Below, piece after piece: positions 37,029 through 45,729 of a stretch of DNA of 47,692 nt. The notes under the pieces were generated by a model that had not been told where the DNA came from, searched no databases, and saw only the letters and a list, made by a program, of their open reading frames with translations. Both the position numbers and the translations under genes were made by a program. The stretch spans positions 1 through 47,692 of the forward strand of contig WLGW01000005.1 of NCBI GenBank assembly GCA_009703055.1, written 5' to 3'. This stretch comes from Actinomycetota bacterium. Lineage in GTDB: Bacteria > Actinomycetota > Acidimicrobiia > Acidimicrobiales > Ilumatobacteraceae. The number at the start of each line of letters is the position of its first letter. Positions within the stretch are counted from its first letter, which is position 1.

Positions 37029-37084
37029 GTTCCGATGGTACTCCGAGTGCCCACAGACCTCATGGGACGGCATAGGGTTCGTAC

Positions 37085-37894
37085 ATGACCTTGCCATTAC
37101 AAGACCAAGTCGCATTCATTACAGGTGCCGGATCTGGCCTCGGAGCCGAGACGGCCCGTCGCCTCGCTAAAGACGGAGCGATCATCGCTGTGAATGACCT
37201 CAATGAAACAGCAGCGCAATCAATAGCTAACGAGGTCGGAGGAATCGCACTCCCCTTTGACGTTGTTGACTCTCACGCTTTTGACCTGGCGGTTGATTCC
37301 TGTGTTTCCCAATTGGGACGAATTGACATCCTGGTCAACAACGCCGGTATCGCACCATCTGACGCTGCGACAAAGACAGACAGAATGATGGCCAATTCCA
37401 TGCGCCGCATGGAAGGAAAGATCAATGAGTTAGAGCCTCTTGACTTCATGCTGGACCTCAGCGACGAAGCGTGGGATCGCATGATCAAGATTCATCTCTA
37501 CGGAAGTTTCTACGGCTGCCGCGCAGCGCTCCGTCACATGCAACCGCAACGATCAGGCCGCATCATCAATATGTCTTCTGTGCTTGGGTTGTATCCGTCT
37601 TCAGGAGCACCGCACTATTCCGTTGCGAAAGCTGCAATCATCACTCTCACCAAGACGGTGGCAGAGGAAGTCGCCGGACTCGGCATCAATGTCAACGCAA
37701 TCTGTCCTGGCTATATCGACACTCCTCTTCTCACTCCGTTCAGTGAAGTGATGAAGGCAGGTATCACGATGCGCATCGGAAAGGGCCACATGGGCGAGGC
37801 ATCCGATATCGCGGAGATGGTTCGATTCCTCGTTGGCCCAGAATCGCGATACTGCACTGGCGATGTATTTGCAGTATCGGGTGGCTACCGATAA
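37085..37894 (+). CDS. Short-chain dehydrogenase/reductase
   Basis: AFITGAGSGLGAETARRL, NNAGIAPSD, YSVAKAAIITLTKTVAEEVAGLGINVNAICPGYIDTPL. Confidence 0.96.
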   Translation: MTLPLQDQVAFITGAGSGLGAETARRLAKDGAIIAVNDLNETAAQSIANEVGGIALPFDVVDSHAFDLAVDSCVSQLGRIDILVNNAGIAPSDAATKTDRMMANSMRRMEGKINELEPLDFMLDLSDEAWDRMIKIHLYGSFYGCRAALRHMQPQRSGRIINMSSVLGLYPSSGAPHYSVAKAAIITLTKTVAEEVAGLGINVNAICPGYIDTPLLTPFSEVMKAGITMRIGKGHMGEASDIAEMVRFLVGPESRYCTGDVFAVSGGYR

Positions 37895-38295
37895 TGCCGA
37901 CTCTCTTTACGCACATTCTTAACGGGGATATTCCAGGCACATTTGTCTACCGCGATGAACTGTGTGCAGCGTTCATGACGATCAACCCACTCGCTGATGG
38001 TCATGTTCTTGTTGTTCCCGTGGAAGAAGTCGATCACTGGGTCGACCTCCCTGGACCACTGTCTCAACACTTGTTCGCCGTGTCACACCGCATCAGCCAA
38101 GCACTAAACAAGGCCTTTCCGTGCGAGCGCGTTGGCATGATCATCGCAGGGTACGAAGTGAACCACTGTCACATCCATCTCATCCCTACGAACACTCTTG
38201 GTCAGTTCAATTTCGCGAATGCCGCAACTTCTATCGAGCGAACAACGCTTGAACAGCATGCACAACGCATTGTTGATGCATTAGAGAATCACTAG
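37894..38295 (+). CDS. HIT family protein
   Basis: TLFTHILNGDIPGTFVYRDELCAAFMTINPLADGHVLVVPVEEVDHW; NHCHIHLIP. Confidence 0.95.
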   Translation: MPTLFTHILNGDIPGTFVYRDELCAAFMTINPLADGHVLVVPVEEVDHWVDLPGPLSQHLFAVSHRISQALNKAFPCERVGMIIAGYEVNHCHIHLIPTNTLGQFNFANAATSIERTTLEQHAQRIVDALENH

Positions 38296-39014
38296 AAGAG
38301 TGTGGGAGCCCCAGAGTCATCTTCTGGTGGAAAATCTTCTCTCAGTAATTCTGAATCATTGTTGCGAACCGAATTGACTCGTGTCGACACCCGCACAGTA
38401 CTGAACCGAGGTTGTTGATCGGGTGCAAATAGTTCGAGTGGAGCCTGAGTGGCTGACATCCATTCAACGGCATCGTGTGCCGAGAGCTCCACGGGGCTTC
38501 GATCATGAATAGCGGAAAGATCTGACACGCTGTCGCGAGTAATCAAAGAAAACGTTCTTGCCTCGTCAACAATTGGCGAGTCACTCCAAATTCCGGCCGA
38601 CAGCATCAAATGCCCATCAGCACGATTCACGTAGTACGGAATCTTTGACTTCGGATTCTCACGGTTCCATTCATAAAAGCCACTCATCGGGATGATGCAG
38701 CGATGGCCGGGAACAAGCCCCTTGAACGATGGTTTCTCTGTGATGGTCTCCGAACGTGCATTAATCATCTTCGATCCGATGTTTGGGTCCTTCGACCAAA
38801 TCGGAATGAGACCCCACCGCATGACATCGACCACAACTTCTCTGCCAACAACTCGAAGAATCGGAACAGTGTGCGTAGGTGCAACATTGAAGTTCTGAAG
38901 CAATGGCCCATCAAACTCTGGAACACGTAATGTCAAACCAAAGGCATCGACAGCTTCGCCAATCTCAGCAATCAAATCCTCTGAATTGAAATTTCCGACG
39001 AATCGACCACACAT
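38292..39014 (-). CDS. SOS response-associated peptidase (SRAP/YedK/HMCES family)
   Basis: MCGRFVGNF with Cys2; NVAPTHTVPILR; MRWGLIPIWSKDP; INARSETITEKPSFKGLVPGHRCIIPMSGFYEW. Confidence 0.97.
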   Translation of the reverse strand: MCGRFVGNFNSEDLIAEIGEAVDAFGLTLRVPEFDGPLLQNFNVAPTHTVPILRVVGREVVVDVMRWGLIPIWSKDPNIGSKMINARSETITEKPSFKGLVPGHRCIIPMSGFYEWNRENPKSKIPYYVNRADGHLMLSAGIWSDSPIVDEARTFSLITRDSVSDLSAIHDRSPVELSAHDAVEWMSATQAPLELFAPDQQPRFSTVRVSTRVNSVRNNDSELLREDFPPEDDSGAPTLF

Positions 39015-39046
39015 AGAAACTCCCCTCGCGTAGTCAAAGGTTTGAT

Positions 39047-39763
39047 CTACGGTCGCGGACCAGCGACTTTGGGATAGAAGGTCTCGATGTGCTTCGGAAG
39101 ACTGTTCTTTACGAATGCAGAAGTGTCATCGGCCAACACTTCAGGCAGCCCAGCAGCAACGCCGTCAAGAGTGCGCCCCACGACTTGGTGCGGCGATGTC
39201 TTCGGCACGTCAACTCCAGCGGCCATATCGGTATCAATAAAGGCCGGGTGAACAGCAACAACAAGAGTTCCCTGACGAGCAAGTTCAAGTCGAAGAGCAT
39301 TCGTTAACGACCACGCGGCCGACTTCGACATTGCATATGTTGCGACTTCTTTGATGGACATCCAGGACACTGCAGACAGAACGTTGACGATTGCACCACC
39401 ACCATTTGCCGATAACACAGGGGCAAACGCTTTCGCGAGATTGAAGGGCCCCCAAACGTTCGTTTCAAACTCAGCTTTGGCATTCTCTAATGAGTTCTCT
39501 GCAAGAACTCGGGAACCAATGACAACACCTGCGTTGTTAATCAGCATCGTGAGATCTGAACATTGCTGAACAGCAGCTTGAATATCTGCAGCACTTGTAA
39601 CGTCCAGTTTGAGTGGAATCGCCCCTGCGTTCGTTACAGACTCAGGAGAACGCGCTCCGGCATACACCTTTGCCGCACCACGGTCGAGCAACTGGCGCAC
39701 ATACTCAGCGCCCAGTCCGCGATTTGCACCGGTGACCAGAACAACTGCACCTTCAATATTCAT
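39047..39763 (-). CDS. Short-chain dehydrogenase/reductase
   Basis: ATG at 39763: MNIEGAVVLVTGANRGLGAEYVRQLL; NNAGVVIGSR; YAMSKSAAWSLTNALRLEL. Confidence 0.94.
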   Translation of the reverse strand: MNIEGAVVLVTGANRGLGAEYVRQLLDRGAAKVYAGARSPESVTNAGAIPLKLDVTSAADIQAAVQQCSDLTMLINNAGVVIGSRVLAENSLENAKAEFETNVWGPFNLAKAFAPVLSANGGGAIVNVLSAVSWMSIKEVATYAMSKSAAWSLTNALRLELARQGTLVVAVHPAFIDTDMAAGVDVPKTSPHQVVGRTLDGVAAGLPEVLADDTSAFVKNSLPKHIETFYPKVAGPRP

Positions 39764-39792
39764 TGACCGACCACCCAATTCATCTGTTCTAT

Positions 39793-39870
39793 TGGTCGGG
39801 CTGGCGGGATTTGAACCCACGACCTCTTGTCCCCCAGACAAGCGCGCTAACCAAGCTGCGCTACAGCCCG
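39793..39870 (-). tRNA. tRNA-Pro (anticodon GGG), 3' CCA encoded
   Basis: Reverse strand: cgggctgtagcgcagcttggttagcgcgcttgtctgggggacaagaggtcgtgggttcaaatcccgccagcccgACCA. Acceptor stem cgggctg/cagcccg, T-loop gttcaaatc, anticodon loop ctGGGgg. Confidence 0.96.
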
Positions 39871-39907
39871 AATGAGTGACAACTCTATCGGCAGGACACT
39901 TCAGTCC

Positions 39908-40150
39908 CTAGACAAAGATGACGACGACTCTCCAGCCGAGGTACAAGCACAACAAAGACACCAAAAGTTTGAAATGCCACGGAATCTTCTCGCCATCTAG
40001 GCCAGCAAGTTTCTTGAGATCTAACTCTTCAGGCGCCAGTCGGCCGGATACCGAGGGCGTCTCAAGATGCTCACCACAATCAGGGCATGCACCTCGGTCT
40101 GTCATTGCCGAAGGAGCTAAATAACGGGCACACGGTTCACACCATGGCAT
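39908..40150 (-). CDS. Small zinc-ribbon, single-TM protein
   Basis: MPWCEPCARYLAPSAMTDRGACPDCGEHLE...WHFKLLVSLLCLYLGWRVVVIFV; 2 nt downstream of der. Confidence 0.8.
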   Translation of the reverse strand: MPWCEPCARYLAPSAMTDRGACPDCGEHLETPSVSGRLAPEELDLKKLAGLDGEKIPWHFKLLVSLLCLYLGWRVVVIFV

Positions 40151-40152
40151 CG

Positions 40153-41481
40153 CTAATCACCCTTTCGACGAACTCGCAACTTCAACGGTGTTGACCCAAA
40201 ATCACATGCTTCACGAATGGATCGTTCGAGATAACGGAGATACGGCTGTGGTAAATCACGATTTACAAACAACGTGAACGTCGGTGGGTTTGCAGCACCT
40301 TGCACAGCAAACATGACTTTGGCTCCGCCAGCAGCAGGCTGCTTTTGCTGTGCCTCGGCAATGATGCGATTCACATCACGCGTTGGGATCTTTCGGTGGT
40401 ACTGATCAATCGCATCTTGCAGAACTGGGCGCAACTTGTGCACTCCCTTTCCGGTCAATGCTGAGATCTTGAGTACCGGAGCATCATCAATGAAGTACAA
40501 CATTCGCGCGAGATCGGCTTCTACCTTGCGGCGATCTTCCGAATCAAGCAGCTCCCATTTATTCAACACGATGAGAATCGGACAGCCAGCAACGTCAACT
40601 CGCTCAGCAAGTCGTTGGTCTTGGCTCGTCACACCAACAGTGGCATCGATGACCAGCATCGCGACATCTGCTTCATCAATTGCGCGCAGTGCACGGACAA
40701 GTGAGTAGTACTCCGCAGAGTCATCAACTTTGCTTCGCTTACGCATACCTGCCGTGTCAACAAAAATCAGCGGACCATCTTCAGTTTCCACCAGGGTGTC
40801 GATCGCATCGCGAGTTGTGCCGGGCAGGTCATGAACGATTGAGCGCTCTTCGCCTACCAGACGGTTGAACAGCGTGCTCTTTCCAACATTCGGACGTCCA
40901 ACAAGCGCGACTCGCGGAACACCATCTGCGCCAACTGGCTCAACTTTTTCTTCTGGACGAAGAACTCGAGGAATACGCGCAACAACTTCGTCAAGAAAAT
41001 CACCTGAGCGGCGACCGTGAAGCGCCGAGACGGTAAATGGTTCACCCAGACCCAACGACATAAACTCCCAGCGCTCCGCTTCGCGACGCTCGTTGTCTGC
41101 CTTGTTGGCGACAAGTAAAACTTCTACCTTGCTGCGACGAAGCCACGCCGCAATCAATTCGTCTTCGTCTGTCACACCCACCGAAGCATCGACCATGTAA
41201 ATGACCAAGTTGGCTTCTCTGACGGCTTCTTCCACTTGACGACTCACTTTGTCGTCCAATTCGGTTCCGTGAGGCATCCACCCACCGGTATCAACAATCC
41301 AAAACTCAATACCAAGCCACGAGGCCATACGGCGATGACGATCACGCGTGACACCTGGCTGATCTTCAACAATCGCTGCACGCTCGCCGATCACACGATT
41401 GAACCAGGTGCTCTTTCCGACGTTGGGGCGCCCGACAATCACCACTGTGGGGAAATCAATTGTCTCGTCAATGTCAGTCAC
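40153..41481 (-). CDS. der: Ribosome biogenesis GTPase Der (EngA)
   Basis: Two GTPase domains: VVIVGRPNVGKSTWFNR...DTGGW and VALVGRPNVGKSTLFNRLVGEERSIVHDLPGTTRDAID...DTAGMRKR. Confidence 0.98.
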   Translation of the reverse strand: MTDIDETIDFPTVVIVGRPNVGKSTWFNRVIGERAAIVEDQPGVTRDRHRRMASWLGIEFWIVDTGGWMPHGTELDDKVSRQVEEAVREANLVIYMVDASVGVTDEDELIAAWLRRSKVEVLLVANKADNERREAERWEFMSLGLGEPFTVSALHGRRSGDFLDEVVARIPRVLRPEEKVEPVGADGVPRVALVGRPNVGKSTLFNRLVGEERSIVHDLPGTTRDAIDTLVETEDGPLIFVDTAGMRKRSKVDDSAEYYSLVRALRAIDEADVAMLVIDATVGVTSQDQRLAERVDVAGCPILIVLNKWELLDSEDRRKVEADLARMLYFIDDAPVLKISALTGKGVHKLRPVLQDAIDQYHRKIPTRDVNRIIAEAQQKQPAAGGAKVMFAVQGAANPPTFTLFVNRDLPQPYLRYLERSIREACDFGSTPLKLRVRRKGD

Positions 41482-42913
41482 GACTGTTCTCTTTTCTTGC
41501 GGCTTCAAGCCGTTGGCGCAAAGCAACACCACTTGTGGCAATCACTTCAATGTCGAATTCCTCCGACAGATCACCCACTGTGGCCCCATCCAAAAAAACA
41601 CCGTCATTTAGACACACATCAGGCAATAGATACACATTCTCGCGCCCATGAGCCCGAAGCGCACCCTGAATGTCAGCAAATGTCATAAGACCTGCCACTG
41701 CGGTATTGCCACCGAAATGCAGATTTGGCACTTCTACAACGGGGATATGGGCCAAATCAGTTCCCGCCAAGAGTTTTCTGAACATCGAGGACCCGTAGGG
41801 GCCGGAAACAATCGCAGGCACCTTGGCCGAACGAGTCCGTGGATTCAGTGACACCGAGACTGGTTTTGCCACTCGGAGCGATGTTTCCACCGCAGGATTG
41901 ACGGGTCGGACGTAATCAGTGGGAGAACCATGATCAACAGAAGCGAAGAAGCCATCGTGGCGACCATTGACATCTGGACCATTGCCACTGAAGGATTCAA
42001 TAAAAGAGCGGACTAACCCAACGCCGTCCTCCAACATTGGATATTCACCGTAATGGTCTGCCGATGGCACGTCTCGGTTCGCAACTAAATAGAACTCGTC
42101 TGCCAGATGAATGGGCTGTCGACCTAGGACGCTACGAAAACGTCGCTGCCACTCTTCAACTAAATCAATAACGGCATTTGCTTCATCAGAAGTTTGAAAC
42201 CGCATTCGACTCTCAGTATTGAATTGGGACAGCCCCAAAGGCACGACTGCAATCGATTCAAGCTCAGGAAACTGTTCAAGAAGACCACTCAGTGTCGATT
42301 CCAGAACGTCGCCATCATTAACGCCTGGACACAGAACAATCTGCGCCCGAATATCAATCTGGTTGTCCAGCATCAGACGAACCCAGCGAAGACTGAACCC
42401 ACCACGATTGTTCCGCAACATCTCTGAACGAACATGCGGTTCAACGGCATGAATGCTGACGTAGAGAGGAGACAGTTTTTCTTCAATGACTCTTTCGAGG
42501 TCGGCTTCTGTAAACCGAGTGAGCGTCGTGAAATTTCCAAAAAGGAAACTCAGGCGGTAATCGTCGTCTTTGAGATACAGACTTCGACGCATGCCTTTTG
42601 GCAGCTGATAGATGAAGCAAAACTCGCAATGGTTATCGCACGTGTGAATTCGATCAAAGACAGCACTGTTGATGGATATACCTAAGGGCTCTCCTGGCTG
42701 TCGTTCGAGGACAATGTCAAGAGATTCACGACCGCGTGCAATCTGAAGGTCAACGACATCAGATTCAACCAACCGATGCCACTCCAAAATGTCACGGGGA
42801 ACGACACCATTCACAAGGACGATCTGGTCCCCCACCTGGATGCCCACCCGCGAAGCGGCCGAAGGTGTCTGCACCGCTGAAACCTCAGGGAGAGTATCGA
42901 TGGCAGTGCTCAC
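41474..42913 (-). CDS. PDZ-like plus radical SAM/DUF512 family protein
   Basis: PDZ-like N-terminus (AASRVGIQVGDQIVLVNGVVPRD), CDNHCEFCFIYQLPKGMRRSLYLKDDDYRLSFLFGNFTTLTRFTEAD (CxxxCxxC), IRAQIVLCPGVNDG. Confidence 0.93.
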   Translation of the reverse strand: MSTAIDTLPEVSAVQTPSAASRVGIQVGDQIVLVNGVVPRDILEWHRLVESDVVDLQIARGRESLDIVLERQPGEPLGISINSAVFDRIHTCDNHCEFCFIYQLPKGMRRSLYLKDDDYRLSFLFGNFTTLTRFTEADLERVIEEKLSPLYVSIHAVEPHVRSEMLRNNRGGFSLRWVRLMLDNQIDIRAQIVLCPGVNDGDVLESTLSGLLEQFPELESIAVVPLGLSQFNTESRMRFQTSDEANAVIDLVEEWQRRFRSVLGRQPIHLADEFYLVANRDVPSADHYGEYPMLEDGVGLVRSFIESFSGNGPDVNGRHDGFFASVDHGSPTDYVRPVNPAVETSLRVAKPVSVSLNPRTRSAKVPAIVSGPYGSSMFRKLLAGTDLAHIPVVEVPNLHFGGNTAVAGLMTFADIQGALRAHGRENVYLLPDVCLNDGVFLDGATVGDLSEEFDIEVIATSGVALRQRLEAARKENSRD

Positions 42914-42960
42914 TCGTCACAGGATACTGCCACCCCACTTCGGTAGTCTGTGAAGGTCTT

Positions 42961-43998
42961 ATGTCGGTCGAAAAAGTGCTCCTGGCGTCACCGCGTGGTT
43001 TTTGTGCGGGCGTCGAAATGGCCATCAAGGCATTGGCATGGATGGTCCGATCGTTTGATGAGCCCGTGTACTGCTACCACGAGATCGTGCATAACAAGAT
43101 TGTCGTTGACCGCTTCATCGACAAGGGCGTAGTATTTGTGGACTCCATTGATGAAGTTCCCCTTGGCTCCCCCATCATGCTCTCCGCACATGGCTCAGCT
43201 CCCGAAGTAGTCGCTGCAGCGCGCGAACGAGGCAGCTACGTGGTCGATGCTGTGTGTCCACTCGTCACAAAGGTTCACCACGAAGTGAAGACGCGCGCCG
43301 GCAAGGGCTTTCACATTGTGTATGTCGGTCATGAAGGTCACGAAGAGGCAGTCGGAACGATGGCTGTTGCACCAGATGCAATTACGCGTGTTGAATCCGT
43401 TGAAGAAGTCGATGCACTTCCCGTCTTTGACAAACCGATCGCCATGCTTGCTCAAACAACTCTGTCTCATCGCGAGTGGAGCGAAGTCGCGGTTCATGTC
43501 AAGACACGTTTTCCCGATGTGTGGACACCCGGTCGAAGCGATTTATGTTTCGCAACAACAAATCGTCAAAGCGCACTGATGAGCATCGCGCCACAAGTCG
43601 ACGCATTCATCGTCATCGGCTCGTCGAACAGTTCCAACACGCGCGCTCTAGAACGCTTGGCTGTCGAAGCAGGCTGCACTCACGTATACAGAGTCAACTC
43701 TGCAGACGAGCTTCCAGCAGATCTCACCGGCATTGTCGGTGTCACCGCAGGAGCCTCAGCACCTGAGGAACTAGTCGAAGGTGTTCTAGCGAGATTGAAT
43801 CCTCGCCTCGGAGTGGAAGAAATCTTCGTCACCGACGAAGACGAGTACTTTCCCCCACCTCGCAATATTCGAGAACTCCAAAGCTCGATTGATATGGCAA
43901 TCACAGCAATGTCCGGAGCCTCAATCCTTGGAACACCAGGCCTCGATGATCGATCACTTGCAGCGAGTGTGGTTCTTGAGGCACTCTCTCACTCATGA
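42961..43998 (+). CDS. ispH: 4-hydroxy-3-methylbut-2-enyl diphosphate reductase
   Basis: VLLASPRGFCAGVEMAIKAL; YHEIVHNKIVVD; VDAVCPLVTKVH; GSSNSSNTRALERLA; GVTAGASAPEELV. Confidence 0.98.
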   Translation: MSVEKVLLASPRGFCAGVEMAIKALAWMVRSFDEPVYCYHEIVHNKIVVDRFIDKGVVFVDSIDEVPLGSPIMLSAHGSAPEVVAAARERGSYVVDAVCPLVTKVHHEVKTRAGKGFHIVYVGHEGHEEAVGTMAVAPDAITRVESVEEVDALPVFDKPIAMLAQTTLSHREWSEVAVHVKTRFPDVWTPGRSDLCFATTNRQSALMSIAPQVDAFIVIGSSNSSNTRALERLAVEAGCTHVYRVNSADELPADLTGIVGVTAGASAPEELVEGVLARLNPRLGVEEIFVTDEDEYFPPPRNIRELQSSIDMAITAMSGASILGTPGLDDRSLAASVVLEALSHS

Positions 43999-44405
43999 TT
44001 TCTCCCACACTCGAATCCTTTCGCATCTTTCTCCACGTCGTCGCTGTTGCAGTGTGGGTTGGCGGACAGATAGTTCTCGCAGGACTCGTTCCCGCAATCC
44101 GTATCTCAGCACCTGAAGTGTTGCCCAAAGTTGCACAAGCATTTGCTCGTGTTGCGTGGCCCGCCATGATCGTCATCGTCTTCACCGGCATGTGGGGACT
44201 GACCTCATCGTCAGCATCAGATTCAGACACCGAATACATGGCGACTTTCGCCGTCAAGATGGTGATGGTCTTCATCGCTATCGCTGCAACAGTTGTTCAT
44301 TCCCAAGGAAGCAGCAAAGCCGCGAAGGCAATCGGTGGAGCACTTGGTCTCCTCGGATCACTCCTCGCGGCTTATGCAGGAATTCTTCTGGCCCACGCGG
44401 GCTAG
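43995..44405 (+). CDS. CopD-like integral membrane protein
   Basis: Four hydrophobic segments; FRIFLHVVAVAVWVGGQIVLAGLVPAIR; overlaps the ispH stop. Confidence 0.75.
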   Translation: MISPTLESFRIFLHVVAVAVWVGGQIVLAGLVPAIRISAPEVLPKVAQAFARVAWPAMIVIVFTGMWGLTSSSASDSDTEYMATFAVKMVMVFIAIAATVVHSQGSSKAAKAIGGALGLLGSLLAAYAGILLAHAG

Positions 44406-44417
44406 TTATTTGACGAA

Positions 44418-45617
44418 TTAGTTGCGTGGAACTTTGCTCCATGCGACATCCCGGTCGACGCGAACATCGCCTGGAAGTCCGAGAATTCGCTCGCCAAGGA
44501 TGTTCTTCATCACTTCGGTGGTTCCACCTTCGATGGAGTTAGCGCGCGAACGAAGGAAGGCCTTTTGAATTCCTTCAAAGTTCATCGCCATCTCTGGGCG
44601 GACCATTTCATATGAGCCATACAGCATTCCTTCAGCACCCATCAGGCCAATCGTGAATTCATAGATGGCCTTATTGAGGTTTGCGCTCTCCATCTTTCCA
44701 ATGGAGCCTTCGGGTCCAGGCGCACCCATACGACGCTGTGCGTTGGCACGAATGTTGGTGAGGCGGTGCACTTCAGCACGGCTCCACAACTTCATCAATT
44801 CCTCAAGTGCGGCAGGGTCACGCTGATCTTCAGGCAGAGCTTTCCAAGCCTTGATTGCATGAGCGATGGCTCCGGAACCCTTCTGAGGAATAGAACCACC
44901 GATAGAGACTCGCTCGTTCATCAACGTCGTGAGGCTCACACGCCAGCCATCTCCAGGATTACCCAGCATTTCGGCTGCAGGAATGCGAGTGTCTGTGAAG
45001 TACACCTCATTGAATTCGGCTTCACCAGTCATCTGACGAAGTGGACGAACTTCAACTGTCGGCGCATGCATGTCAACGACAAAAGCGGTGAGGCCCGCGT
45101 GCTTCACTGCATCAGGATCAGTACGAACAACAAGGAGACCCCAGCGAGACAAGTGAGCAAGAGTTGTCCAGACTTTTTGGCCATTGCAGATCCATTCATC
45201 GCCGTCTTTCACACCTTTCGCGGAAAGCCCAGCAAAGTCAGAGCCTGAACCAGGCTCGGAGAACAACTGGCACCACACTTCTTCACCTGTAAAGAGAGGA
45301 CGCAGGTAACGCTTCTTCTGTTCTTCACTACCCCACTCCACAACTGTGGGACCACACATTCCGTGTCCAATTGGGTTACGCATCATCGCGTAAGGAGCAC
45401 CTGCGGCATAGATGCATTCGTTCACAACCTTCTGGAACTTTGGAGAGATACCAAGTCCACCGTGACCGACTGGGAAATGAACCCAGGCCAGGCCTTTGTC
45501 GAACTGTGCACCGAGAAACTCGACGACCGACACTTTTGATGGCGGAAACTCAGCGAGTAATTCCTGGGCTAGTTGAAGGACGCGTGCGTCATCAATTTGG
45601 GTCTCTACAACACTCAT
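44418..45617 (-). CDS. Acyl-CoA dehydrogenase
   Basis: YAMMRNPIGHGMCGPTVVEWGSEEQKKRYLRPLFTGEEVWCQLFSEPGSGSDFAGL; EGGTTEVMKNILGERILGLP. ATG at 45617 preferred. Confidence 0.96.
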   Translation of the reverse strand: MSVVETQIDDARVLQLAQELLAEFPPSKVSVVEFLGAQFDKGLAWVHFPVGHGGLGISPKFQKVVNECIYAAGAPYAMMRNPIGHGMCGPTVVEWGSEEQKKRYLRPLFTGEEVWCQLFSEPGSGSDFAGLSAKGVKDGDEWICNGQKVWTTLAHLSRWGLLVVRTDPDAVKHAGLTAFVVDMHAPTVEVRPLRQMTGEAEFNEVYFTDTRIPAAEMLGNPGDGWRVSLTTLMNERVSIGGSIPQKGSGAIAHAIKAWKALPEDQRDPAALEELMKLWSRAEVHRLTNIRANAQRRMGAPGPEGSIGKMESANLNKAIYEFTIGLMGAEGMLYGSYEMVRPEMAMNFEGIQKAFLRSRANSIEGGTTEVMKNILGERILGLPGDVRVDRDVAWSKVPRN

Positions 45618-45729
45618 GTTTCCCCCTGAGGTAAGCGTGACCCTGATATTAGAAGTAACCAGAGGGGCTGTACGAACCGTCAGCACCCTGAGGCAAATGT
45701 GACCCTCGTCATTCACTAGTTTGGTAGCC

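Noticed and set aside
39764-39841. N-terminal extension MSGGQEVVGSNPASPTNRTDELGGRS of the SDR ORF
   Set aside because: It is translation of the tRNA-Pro 3' half and spacer; the SDR starts at ATG 39763.
39609-39875. Plus-strand ORF ending LLVGLAGFEPTTSCPPDKRANQAALQPE
   Set aside because: Antisense translation through the tRNA-Pro gene, a well-known type of spurious ORF.
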